Assembly (NCBI GenBank): GCA_964408455.1
Contig: CAYOZN010000001.1
Span: 124,001 to 188,000, forward strand
Origin: CAYOZN01 sp964408455
Lineage (GTDB): Bacteria > Planctomycetota > Phycisphaerae > UBA1845 > UTPLA1
Length of the DNA: 64,000 nt
Direction of reading: 5' to 3'
Numbering within the stretch: the first letter of the stretch is position 1; each line of letters begins with the position of its first letter. Under the pieces are notes generated by a model. It saw nothing but the letters and a program-made list of their open reading frames with translations. It was not told the DNA's origin and made no database searches. Shown one piece after another: positions 1 through 7,413 of this stretch. The position numbers and the translations under genes were made by a program.

Positions 1-396
1 AAATGGCCGGCCGGCGGCATCCGCGCGCTGACTCTGAAGGGCCAGGCCCATTCCGAACAAGAGTGAGAACAACGAAATGAACTTGAATGTGCAGAGCATC
101 TCGACCGCGATGTACATCACCCGGTCGAGGCCGCGAAGCGCCAGCCACAGGCGCTCGACCGTCATCAACGGAAAGACGAAGAAAGCGATGTTCACCAGCA
201 GAATGCCCTGGATTGCCACGCCGCGCAGGACATCGAGCGAATCGATGCGTTGGCTCTCCTGCACGGGTCCGGGAGCCTCGGCGGCAAAAGGCGCGCGTGG
301 CCATGCCGCCACCGACTGGTTCGGCGGCATGGCAACCGGCAGGCCCTGCGCGAGGTCGCCGGGCTCGCCCGCTCTGTCTGAAACCGGCTCATTCAT
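1..396 (-). CDS. DUF418/YeiB-type membrane protein, N-terminal part
   Basis: The frame starts at the ATG at 396 and stays open for 132 codons to the window edge, so the C-terminus is missing. After a Pro/Ala-rich cytoplasmic tail of about 38 residues comes DSLDVLRGVAIQGILLVNI, the hallmark first helix of the YeiB/DUF1624-DUF418 family, and then a hydrophobic stretch FFVFPLM and the segment SLFSLLFGMGLALQ, also typical of that family. Members are multi-pass inner-membrane proteins of unclear, possibly transport or acyl-transfer, function. It lies downstream of the TPR gene on the same strand, about 110 bases away, and could be co-transcribed. The family call is firm; the function is not known. 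Confidence 0.8.
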   Translation of the reverse strand, partial: MNEPVSDRAGEPGDLAQGLPVAMPPNQSVAAWPRAPFAAEAPGPVQESQRIDSLDVLRGVAIQGILLVNIAFFVFPLMTVERLWLALRGLDRVMYIAVEMLCTFKFISLFSLLFGMGLALQSQRADAAGRPF

Positions 397-509
397 GATG
401 TAATCCGGCAACGCACCGTCACGGGGCGTCGGACCGCGCTGCACGCGCCGTCCGCCGCGATTGGTTCAATTGATCCAGGCCGTGCGAATTTGAACGACGA
501 TCCGCCCGC

Positions 510-1565
510 TCATTCGCCGTGCATGCCGCGAAGGCGCTCGAGCGACGCTCGCGCGGTCGCCAATTCCGGCTTGAGGGTAATCGCCTCCTCCAGGGCGTGC
601 ACCGCATCGCCGGTCCGGCCGCATTTTTCGGCCACTTCGGCCAGGCGCAGGCGAATGAGAATGCCCTGCGGTTCGAGGTCGGCGGCCGTTCGATACGCAT
701 CCACCGCATCCGCGAGTCGGCCGACATGTTCATAGGCGTTACCCAGATGATACCAGGCCCCGCGGTTTTCGTAATCGAGCCGGACGGCCACGATGAGTGC
801 CTCGATGGCGGCCGGATAGTTCCGCAGGTGAATCTGGCAGGCGCCGAGGCTCGCATGCGCTGCGGCGTGATCCGGTGCAAGCTCAATGGCATTTCGGTAG
901 CGTACGGCCGCCTCGGCGTGGGCCCGACGTTGAAAGAGGCTGTTGGCCAGGTTGAACGACGCACTGGCCCGGTCGGCCGCGGTGGCCGATGCAAACTCGG
1001 ACCCTGCGGCCACTCGAAAGACGGCTTCCGCTTCTTCCCGAATCGCCGCCTCGCCGTCGCGTTCGCTCAAGCGCAATAGTGCATTACCAAGCATGATGTG
1101 CGGCTGAATGGCGCCGGGGTTGATCTCGATCGCGCGGCGATAGTGCACAATCGCCAGCGATAGTTCGCCCGTTTCGACCAGCGCATTGGCCAGTTGGTAG
1201 TGTGCTTCGGCTCGGTCCGGCTCCTCGGCGATCAGACGCTCCAGCCGCTCGACGGTCTCCGGCAGCGCAGCGTCACGAGAGTCGCCGTCGGCGAGCGTAT
1301 CATCCTGCACCGAATGCCGCGGGTCGCTTGATGTACGATGGGAACGAGAGACGGTCTCGCCGCCTTCTTCAACAATCTCCCTACTGGATGTCCGCTGCCA
1401 GATCGCATAGCCCGAAAGGGCCGCGGCCCCGACCAGGATAAATACCATGCCGCGAGGAAATGCGGCTGCATTCGAGGATGGTTCACGAGCGCGTGGATCG
1501 GCAGCGCCCCTGGCGCCAGCATCGTCAGCGTCGGTGTTGCTGTTTTCCGCGTGTTCCGGGCCCAT
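510..1565 (-). CDS. Membrane-anchored tetratricopeptide-repeat protein
   Basis: 351 residues. A charged, disordered N-terminus is followed by one membrane segment at about residues 39-56 (GMVFILVGAAALSGYAIW) and a linker. From about residue 118 to the end come five or six TPR units, for example AHYQLANALVETGELSLAI, SFNLANSLFQRRAHAEAAV, AHASLGACQIHLRNYPAAI and AWYHLGNAYEHVGRLADAV. TPR arrays are protein-binding scaffolds, so the predicted arrangement is an inner-membrane anchor presenting an extracytoplasmic TPR solenoid. It lies 69 bases downstream of the TIR-like gene on the same strand. No enzymatic motif is visible and the partner is unknown. Confidence 0.85.
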   Translation of the reverse strand: MGPEHAENSNTDADDAGARGAADPRAREPSSNAAAFPRGMVFILVGAAALSGYAIWQRTSSREIVEEGGETVSRSHRTSSDPRHSVQDDTLADGDSRDAALPETVERLERLIAEEPDRAEAHYQLANALVETGELSLAIVHYRRAIEINPGAIQPHIMLGNALLRLSERDGEAAIREEAEAVFRVAAGSEFASATAADRASASFNLANSLFQRRAHAEAAVRYRNAIELAPDHAAAHASLGACQIHLRNYPAAIEALIVAVRLDYENRGAWYHLGNAYEHVGRLADAVDAYRTAADLEPQGILIRLRLAEVAEKCGRTGDAVHALEEAITLKPELATARASLERLRGMHGE

Positions 1566-1634
1566 TCGTGACTTTCTGTCGTCAGTTCTCGATTGGCACG
1601 ATTGCCTGACATCGCAACTCAGCGTCGCGTCGGC

Positions 1635-2075
1635 TCAGTCCTTCTCGATCACGAAATCGTCGGTCGGGTTCTCCTGCGCCGATGCCCATGCGATGCCCTG
1701 TTCCACCGCGTCCCGCTTGAATGGCACAAAGATCGTCCCCGCGCCCACCATTCCCGGCGGCGGCGAATCAAACTCGTGAAGCAGAACGCCGACCATCCCG
1801 CGGCGGTTCGGGCGCAGCCGGGCCGTTTCGATTTCCCAATTGACCCAGTCATTGAGAAACGTCGTCTGCGCGATGATGCAGATGAACACATCGCATGCGT
1901 CGATCTGTTCGCGCAGCCGGGCCTTGATCGGCTCTGCCGCGGCGCTCTGTGGTGCCATACGTGTGCGCTCATTGTACAGCGATAAATCGTCGTTCACCCA
2001 GCCCGGCCCGGAAAGCCGCTCGGCACAAGACGACTGATCGGGCTCGAAGCACAAATACACTCTAACGTCGCTCAT
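1635..2075 (-). CDS. TIR-like (MTH538/DUF1863-type) domain protein
   Basis: 146 residues from the ATG at 2075. The start is fixed by a 4-base ATGA overlap with the stop of the upstream YkgJ-type gene, which indicates translational coupling; a longer in-frame start at 2261 would lie inside that gene. The protein is a single alpha/beta domain: VRVYLCFEP as first strand, a loop ending DDLSLYNE, then IKARLREQIDACDVFICIIAQTT and DWVNWEIETAR. The pattern 'cDVfI..I...T..s.WVnWEI' is that of TIR-like DUF1863 proteins, the fold also used by ThsB of Thoeris defence. No ThsA-like or other defence partner is adjacent, so a signalling role is inference only. Confidence 0.72.
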   Translation of the reverse strand: MSDVRVYLCFEPDQSSCAERLSGPGWVNDDLSLYNERTRMAPQSAAAEPIKARLREQIDACDVFICIIAQTTFLNDWVNWEIETARLRPNRRGMVGVLLHEFDSPPPGMVGAGTIFVPFKRDAVEQGIAWASAQENPTDDFVIEKD

Positions 2076-2791
2076 ACACCGCATGATAGACGAGAACGCG
2101 CGTCTGAATCGAGCCGCAACGTTGCCAGCGCCGCCTCGACCGAGGTAAACCGGCCCCAGTCCCTTCCGCCTGCGACACGAATTGAGATTTCGGCCAAACG
2201 GGCGCGGATATCGCGCGCGCGGACATAGTCTGTCAGGCGCATGCCCTCGTAGAGATGGCAAAGGCTGCGAAAAATGATGGCGTTGCCGCTCTCAACGGAG
2301 AAGGCATCGACCGGAAACCCGTAGGCTCGACAGAGCAGGGGGCGCTGCGCGTAGATCGAACACAAGTCGTCCGAGAGCATGGGACAGGCCGGATGCGCTT
2401 GATTCAGGGCGCTCACCCGGCGCGAGAACGAGGCTTCATCTCGCTGACCGGGATGGTCCACCGGCTGCCGCCCGTCGGCGAAGACTGCGTGTTGCAGATG
2501 CACCAGGTCCGCCGCGCGCTGACGCACCGTCGTCGAAAAGGGCTCTTCGAGCCCCGCGCCGGCGTCGGCCCAGGCGACGGCCTCCACCAGCGTGACCGCA
2601 AAGACGGCCCCGCTTCGGCAGCAATGGCTGCACCCGGCCCGGCAGAGATGAGGATTGTCGCCGGTCCGCCTGAAATCGGCGCCCCGCTGGTCAAACTCGG
2701 CCATTAGCGCCGACAGATCCGCCAGCGAGCCCTGCACATCGACGAGCGGAATTGCCAGGCCGGCGATGTTAAGATATCCCGTGTCCTGCAT
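2072..2791 (-). CDS. YkgJ-family cysteine-cluster (metal-binding) protein
   Basis: 239 residues. The diagnostic cluster is LCRAGCSHCCRSG at about residues 49-61 (C-x3-C-x2-CC), followed by CPMLSDDLCSIYAQRPLLCRAYGFP-type spacing near residues 136-160 (three more Cys) and SLCHLYEG near 177. This is the UPF0153/YkgJ pattern, thought to bind zinc or an iron-sulfur cluster through eight conserved Cys. It is the first gene of the minus-strand set and diverges from the PDZ gene at 2979. Its stop overlaps the start of the TIR-like gene, so the two are probably made in a fixed ratio. The substrate is unknown. Confidence 0.85.
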   Translation of the reverse strand: MQDTGYLNIAGLAIPLVDVQGSLADLSALMAEFDQRGADFRRTGDNPHLCRAGCSHCCRSGAVFAVTLVEAVAWADAGAGLEEPFSTTVRQRAADLVHLQHAVFADGRQPVDHPGQRDEASFSRRVSALNQAHPACPMLSDDLCSIYAQRPLLCRAYGFPVDAFSVESGNAIIFRSLCHLYEGMRLTDYVRARDIRARLAEISIRVAGGRDWGRFTSVEAALATLRLDSDARSRLSCGV

Positions 2792-2978
2792 TGGGGTTCT
2801 CTCGGGCTTTCCCGTGCGGAGGCGTTTCGGGGACCCCGCCGGAGGATATGGTGCATCGCTCCCTCGGGACCGACAAGCGGTCGCCGTGTAAAATAGGGAG
2901 AGTGCCGTTCGACCGATTCATGCGCTGGATTTGGGGCGAGCTGGGCCCGAGTCCCTTTTTCAACAGGAGGCGTCCGGT

Positions 2979-4160
2979 ATGCGTTGCGACGCCGGTGTTG
3001 TTCGCAGGAGTATCTCAATTGGCGGGATCGATCGCCTGGCGCTTTGCGCGCTCGTGCTCTGTGCGGGTGCACAACTCGCTATGGCGGACGTTCCAGTTTC
3101 GCCGGACAGGACGCCGGAGCGCCCCGGCCCACGGGCGCTGTTATCGCGCCTCGACGATTCGAGCTGGTCGAACCGCGAAGAAGCGACCCGGGGGCTCATC
3201 GATTTCGGCACTTCCATTTATGGAGAGCTCTCTGCCGCCTACCGTCAGTCGACCTCGGCCGAGGTGCGGCGCCGCATTCGGTACATCGTCCGAGAGATTC
3301 ACTACTCCGCGGCCGCAGGTCCGATTCTGGCGTTTCTCGGCGTCGAACCGCAACACGTCAACGGCGAATCTCATCCGCCGCGGGTATTCCCCGGCGCCAC
3401 CGGCGTGAACCTCCGCAACGTCATTGCCGGATCGGCCGCCTTCCGGGCCGGGCTGATGTCGAATGATCTGATCGTATCGGTCAACGGCAGTGCCGCCGAT
3501 GGACACGATACTGCCCTGGCATTCACCGAGTGGATCGGTTCGCAGCGTCCGGGTTCGCAATGTCGGTTGACCGTCGTTCGCGGATGCGAGGGATTCCTGT
3601 ACAGCGCCCAGACGATGTCGGGATTCGATCCGCGCGGATTCGCCAAGCTTGCGACGCGGGCCGTCACGCGAGCCGATAACCCGATGATTCCCGAAAACGC
3701 CGTTGCCCTCGAGATTACCGACGTGGGGCGTGCCGATACGCGGCTTGGTCTGAAGCAGGGCGATCTCATCATCAGTATTGATGGCGCGCCAGTGCCACCG
3801 GAGGGCGCTGTGGAGGCCCTGAAGCAATGGGCCAATACGGCGCAAGTACCGATACTCGATCCGCGCGAACGCCGCCTGCAGGTCATTCCCGGTCTTCGCC
3901 AGAACGCCAACGCATTTCGCAACGACCAGCCATCGGTGCGCGTGCTGCGCGGCGGCAAGGTCCTGGAAATCGACGTCGTGCTCGGCGAACGTCCGCCGTA
4001 TCTTCAGGACGGGCGGATGACCGGAGGCCGGGCGGGCCAGCGCGGTGTCAGTGCCCAGAAAATCGCAGAAGCGGACGCGGCGTTCGAGGTCCTCTGGGCC
4101 ACAAGGTTCGCCGATTCCGATCCCAATGCGGACGATGCGACGACGCTCGAGATTCCCTGA
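2979..4160 (+). CDS. Secreted protein with two PDZ domains
   Basis: 393 residues from the ATG at 2979, chosen because AGGAGG at 2965-2970 sits 8 bases upstream; an earlier in-frame ATG at 2931 has no such site. A signal peptide (hydrophobic core LALCALVLCAGAQLA, cleavage near AMA) is followed by a HEAT-like helix pair (LSRLDDSSWSNREEATRGLI). Two PDZ-like domains follow: one around GVNLRNVIAGSAAFRAGL...DLIVSVNG (about 136-170), the second around LGLKQGDLIISIDG (about 262-276). There is no protease catalytic domain, unlike DegP/HtrA, so it is more likely a periplasmic adaptor or scaffold. It is transcribed alone, divergently from the YkgJ operon. Confidence 0.85.
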   Translation: MRCDAGVVRRSISIGGIDRLALCALVLCAGAQLAMADVPVSPDRTPERPGPRALLSRLDDSSWSNREEATRGLIDFGTSIYGELSAAYRQSTSAEVRRRIRYIVREIHYSAAAGPILAFLGVEPQHVNGESHPPRVFPGATGVNLRNVIAGSAAFRAGLMSNDLIVSVNGSAADGHDTALAFTEWIGSQRPGSQCRLTVVRGCEGFLYSAQTMSGFDPRGFAKLATRAVTRADNPMIPENAVALEITDVGRADTRLGLKQGDLIISIDGAPVPPEGAVEALKQWANTAQVPILDPRERRLQVIPGLRQNANAFRNDQPSVRVLRGGKVLEIDVVLGERPPYLQDGRMTGGRAGQRGVSAQKIAEADAAFEVLWATRFADSDPNADDATTLEIP

Positions 4161-4842
4161 GCATTCCGCCGCCGCTTATCTGACCACGCGGCGCCATTCC
4201 ATTGCCACCTCGCCGGGGGGGTTTTCCAGTCGAATTCCAATAAGGCTCCCTGTGTGCGCCTGGCGCACACCTTGGCTTGCGCGGTTTCCCGCCCGAAGGT
4301 CCGCTCATATCAGTGCCTTCAATGAGGCACCGACGCCCGCGGGGGCACGGCTTATCAGGCTTGGTCCCAGTGCGCAAACAGCAAAAAAGTGCCCGGTGCG
4401 GTTTGCCCGGCGGGGCGTTGTTTCTTATGTTGAGAATGTCCTTCGTCGATCTCAGTCATGAGAGCGTGGAGGGATTCGGTGCTCTCGGCATGCGGCGCCT
4501 CGCGGCGCGGGATTGCGGCCAGACCAGTGGCCGATTGAACCCGACATGCCAGAGGATCGAGACTGAGGCCCGCGACGCAAGTCGCGGGGCGGGCTTGCCA
4601 GTGGAGCAAGCCGGGCCGGGTCTCGTTCGTCACAATCTGAAATCATCCGCCGCGCCGTCCCTTTACGGCCGGTTCGGCGGTGACTGCCCTGTGTTAGGGA
4701 GTCGGCGGTAACGGAGTTCGCCGATCGACAGGTCGCGCCGGGGCGGTGCGACCGGGTATTGAGGGGCTCGGGCGACGGCAGGGAGCCGACGCGTCGAGCC
4801 GTGCAGTGGACGACACTGGCCACTGCTGGAAAGGAGATTGCG
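4161..4842. other. 682-base gap before flp; no gene seen, one structured segment
   Basis: No open frame here has coding character on either strand. The only clear structure is the three-helix element at 4567-4617. The rest is GC-rich sequence that may carry the flp promoter and a long 5' leader. Confidence 0.6.
4567..4617 (+). promoter_or_regulatory. Three-way-junction RNA element upstream of flp
   Basis: The sequence folds on paper into a closing stem GGCCC/GGGCC (4567-4571 with 4613-4617), a hairpin GCGAC-GCAA-GTCGC with a GNRA tetraloop (4572-4585), and a 7-bp hairpin GGCTTGC/GCAAGCC (4592-4598 with 4606-4612). It lies 226 bases upstream of the flp ATG on the same strand. A leader element regulating pilin is plausible, but it matches neither c-di-GMP riboswitch class that I can recall. 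Confidence 0.4.
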
Positions 4843-5016
4843 ATGCAGGCTCTCGTCAACCGCGTCAAGAAGTTCTGGAAGGATGAAGAGGGTGCAACGG
4901 CGACTGAGTATGCCGTCATGCTGGCCCTGATTATCGTGATTTCGCTCGCCGCGATTACCGCGTTGGGCAACAAGGTGTCGGACGTGTTCGTCGACATCGA
5001 AGCCGCCATGCCCTAA
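4843..5016 (+). CDS. flp: Flp-type IVb major pilin
   Basis: 57 residues from the ATG at 4843, preceded by AAGGAG at 4831-4836. A short basic leader (MQALVNRVKKFWKDEEG) ends at a Gly, followed by ATATEYAVMLALIIVISLAA. That is the G/xxxxEY processing site and hydrophobic helix of Flp pilins. The predicted mature pilin is about 40 residues, cleaved and N-methylated by a TadV-type peptidase, then assembled into Tad adhesive pili. It stands at the head of the Tad locus with its own terminator at 5071-5113, so it can be made in excess over the assembly proteins, as is usual for the major subunit. Confidence 0.95.
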   Translation: MQALVNRVKKFWKDEEGATATEYAVMLALIIVISLAAITALGNKVSDVFVDIEAAMP

Positions 5017-5070
5017 AGGCTGGCGCAAGCGTCGATCAGGAGGATCGGCGTCCAACCAGAGACGATTCTC

Positions 5071-5113
5071 CCGCGGGCGGGGGCTTTGCCGCCCTCGCCC
5101 GCGGCGCTTTTTT
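5071..5113 (+). terminator. Rho-independent terminator after flp
   Basis: A GC-rich hairpin CCGCGGGCGGGGGC / GCCGCCCTCGCCCGCGG with a TTT loop is followed by CGC and a run of six T. It lies 55 bases after the flp stop and separates flp from tadV. Confidence 0.85.
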
Positions 5114-5273
5114 CCAGGCAGACCAGAACCATCCTCTCTGAAGCGCACGAAAGTCGGCAAGGCAGCCGGGCCGAATCGGACAACTGGAGGGGCGTCGCCA
5201 ACGTCAGCTCTGCCGAGCGCGTCGGCGTGCCACGATCCCGGCAGCAGATTCGGCCGCAACCCGGGCAGGCAAC

Positions 5274-5822
5274 ATGCAATCGCACGGTTTCATCTATCTC
5301 ATGGCGGCGGTGCTCCTGCCGGCGGCCGGCTGGGCGTGCTGGAGCGACTACCGGAACCACCGCGTCCCCAACCAGCTCAATCTCGCGCTGGCGGCGACGG
5401 GTCTATTGGCCCAGGCGTGCTATTTCGGCCTTACGGGGCTGACTCACGGCCTGTTGGGCATGGCCACCGGATTCGGACTGTTGATCGTGCTGTGGATGAT
5501 GCACGCCATGGGCGCCGGCGACGTGAAGTACATGGCGGCGCTGGGGGCCTGGCTCGGTCCGCAAATGACGCTGCATGCGGTCATTGTCGGCGGCCTGCTG
5601 GGCGGATTGCTCGCTCTTATCGTAATAGTTTGGCGTAGGAGCTGGACACAGACCTCAGTAAATCTTGGCGTCTTAATGACCAAGATCGGATCGTTTCGAT
5701 CCGCCTTTAGTGAGTTCGGCTCGGCGGCTTCGCTCGCCCAGGGGAGCGTCAAGCTGCCATATGCCATCCCGCTGTCACTTGGTGCACTGGCCGTCCTGGC
5801 GGCCAACCTCAACGGATGGTGA
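5274..5822 (+). CDS. tadV: Prepilin peptidase of the Tad system (A24 family)
   Basis: 182 residues, almost entirely membrane helices. Both catalytic Asp motifs of type IV prepilin peptidases are present: WSDYRNHRVPN (about residues 23-33) and MGAGDVKYMAALG (about 79-91, the GxGD motif). The size is that of CpaA/TadV, which lack the N-terminal methylase domain of PilD. It is predicted to cleave the leaders of Flp and TadE after the Gly in the inner membrane. It follows flp after a terminator and slightly precedes tadE. Confidence 0.93.
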   Translation: MQSHGFIYLMAAVLLPAAGWACWSDYRNHRVPNQLNLALAATGLLAQACYFGLTGLTHGLLGMATGFGLLIVLWMMHAMGAGDVKYMAALGAWLGPQMTLHAVIVGGLLGGLLALIVIVWRRSWTQTSVNLGVLMTKIGSFRSAFSEFGSAASLAQGSVKLPYAIPLSLGALAVLAANLNGW

Positions 5823-5830
5823 GAACGGTC

Positions 5831-6244
5831 ATGAAAATCTTCAGATCACGCAACAAGGGCGTTCGCCGGGGTGCGGCTGTCGTCGAGACCGCCGTCGTCG
5901 CCCCGATTCTCGTACTGGGCATGCTCGGCATGATGGAAGTGGGCTGGGCCTTCATGGTGCGCCAGACCGTCACCCTCGCCTCGCGCGAAGGGGCACGGGC
6001 CGGCTCGCTGCCCGGCTCCACCGAGACCGACGTCCAGGCCGCCGTCACCGGGGCCATGAACGCGGCCGGCCTGTCCGGATACACCTGGGACACCAATCTC
6101 GGTGAACTCGGACCGACGGACCTCGAAGTGTCCGTCTCGGTGAGCATTCCGCTGGATCGGGCCCTGTTCACCGGCAATCTGCTCGGTGGCGGATCCTTCA
6201 GCATCGGCTCCACCACGACCATGCGGCGCGAGGACGTCGACTAA
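5831..6244 (+). CDS. tadE: TadE-like pseudopilin
   Basis: 137 residues from the ATG at 5831; the purine-rich GGATGGTGAG ending at 5823 serves this start, whereas the in-frame ATG at 5816 overlaps the tadV stop with nothing upstream. The N-terminus reads RRGAAVVETAVVAPILVLGML: a basic leader, Gly, then a hydrophobic helix with Glu at about the fifth position, as in TadE/TadF pseudopilins. The remainder is a small beta-rich extracytoplasmic domain. TadE minor subunits are processed by TadV and are needed for pilus assembly. Only one TadE/F-type gene is present; the vWA proteins downstream may take the other place. Confidence 0.88.
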   Translation: MKIFRSRNKGVRRGAAVVETAVVAPILVLGMLGMMEVGWAFMVRQTVTLASREGARAGSLPGSTETDVQAAVTGAMNAAGLSGYTWDTNLGELGPTDLEVSVSVSIPLDRALFTGNLLGGGSFSIGSTTTMRREDVD

Positions 6245-6462
6245 GCCGCACGATATCAGATTCGCGGACGCGCGGGCCCCGGAGCGGCCCGCCGTCCGCT
6301 GCCTCACAATCCCCACAAACCGAGCTAATCCCGCTCGGATGGCGGCCCGACATAGAACGAGTACATCTTCGTGAGTGAGTGCGACCCTCCCGGCCGGGCC
6401 GGGGAACGGCGCACGCGTGAACGAACATGCGCGGGGGTCTTCCGCGAAGGGATGGTTTGAAA

Positions 6463-7413
6463 ATGAAACCCAAGACAATCGTACCGTTGGTGATCGGTCT
6501 CGCCGTCGGGTTCTTCGCCATCAAGATGGGCGTGGACATGGTGAACAAGGCCAAGGGCAACCAGGAGGCCCGCCGTACAGTGCTGGTCGCGAGCCGCATG
6601 ATCGACACGGCCGCGCTGGTGACCGATGTGATGTATACGGCCAAGGAGGTTCCCGCGAGCCTCGTTCCGGCCGATGCCTTCACCGATCCCAAGCAACTCG
6701 AAGGCCGCGTCACCAAGATGCCCATTCCGGCAAACGTGCCCATCACGCGAAACATGCTGGCGCCTCCCGGCTCCGAGCCGGGGCTGGGCGCCAAGATTCC
6801 GGCCGGTTTCCGTGCCGTCAGCGTGGCCGTCAATGAGGAAACCGCCGTCGGCGGCTTTCTGACGCCCGGCTGCCGCGTGGACGTCTATTCGCTGGTCGCC
6901 AACTCGCAGGAAGCCGACAGCCGGCTGATCCTCTCCAACGTGGAAGTGGGCGCCGTCGGCCAGTCGTTGTCCCAGGTCGGTCCGGACGGCAAGACCGTCA
7001 ACATTGCCAAGAGCGTGACATTGTTCCTGCGGCCCGAACAGGTGCAGGTGCTCAATGCCGCCACCGGCGGACGCGGCAAGGGCAAGGTGCGCCTGGCGAT
7101 GCGCGGTCACGGGGACGAGACCGGCGACGAGAACCTGTTCTCGCGGCTGGCCAGTGCATGGATGACTCAGCCCAAGCCGGAACCCATCGTCATCGAACCC
7201 CAGAAGAAGCCCGAGCCGCAGGCCCCCAGGCTGCACATCGTGCAGGTGCGGCGCGGCGAGGAAGTGGAACGACTGGTGTTCGATGAATCGGGCACGTTGC
7301 ATCAGGCGGACGGAGACTCGCCGGTACCGACGAAGGCGGTCCCTTCGGGGATGTCGGATACGGCGGACCCACAGGATGTGGACATTGAGGAGCCTACGGA
7401 GATTTACGAATGA
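6463..7413 (+). CDS. cpaB: Flp pilus assembly protein CpaB/RcpC
   Basis: 316 residues from the ATG at 6463 with GAAGGGATGG upstream. One N-terminal membrane helix (IVPLVIGLAVGFFAIKMG) is followed by a SAF-like region (VLVASRMIDTAALVTDVMYTA to about residue 100) and an RcpC-type beta domain containing GFRAVSVAVNEETAVGGFL and GCRVDVYSL. A Pro/Glu-rich tail after residue 220 is probably disordered. CpaB is a periplasmic protein that stabilises the CpaC secretin. Its stop overlaps the cpaC start by 4 bases (ATGA at 7410-7413). Confidence 0.9.
   Translation: MKPKTIVPLVIGLAVGFFAIKMGVDMVNKAKGNQEARRTVLVASRMIDTAALVTDVMYTAKEVPASLVPADAFTDPKQLEGRVTKMPIPANVPITRNMLAPPGSEPGLGAKIPAGFRAVSVAVNEETAVGGFLTPGCRVDVYSLVANSQEADSRLILSNVEVGAVGQSLSQVGPDGKTVNIAKSVTLFLRPEQVQVLNAATGGRGKGKVRLAMRGHGDETGDENLFSRLASAWMTQPKPEPIVIEPQKKPEPQAPRLHIVQVRRGEEVERLVFDESGTLHQADGDSPVPTKAVPSGMSDTADPQDVDIEEPTEIYE

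Noticed and set aside
4555..4625. c-di-GMP (GEMM) riboswitch upstream of flp
   Set aside because: Only GACGCAA is reminiscent. The conserved CACGCA...GGGCAAA part and the loop receptor are not there.
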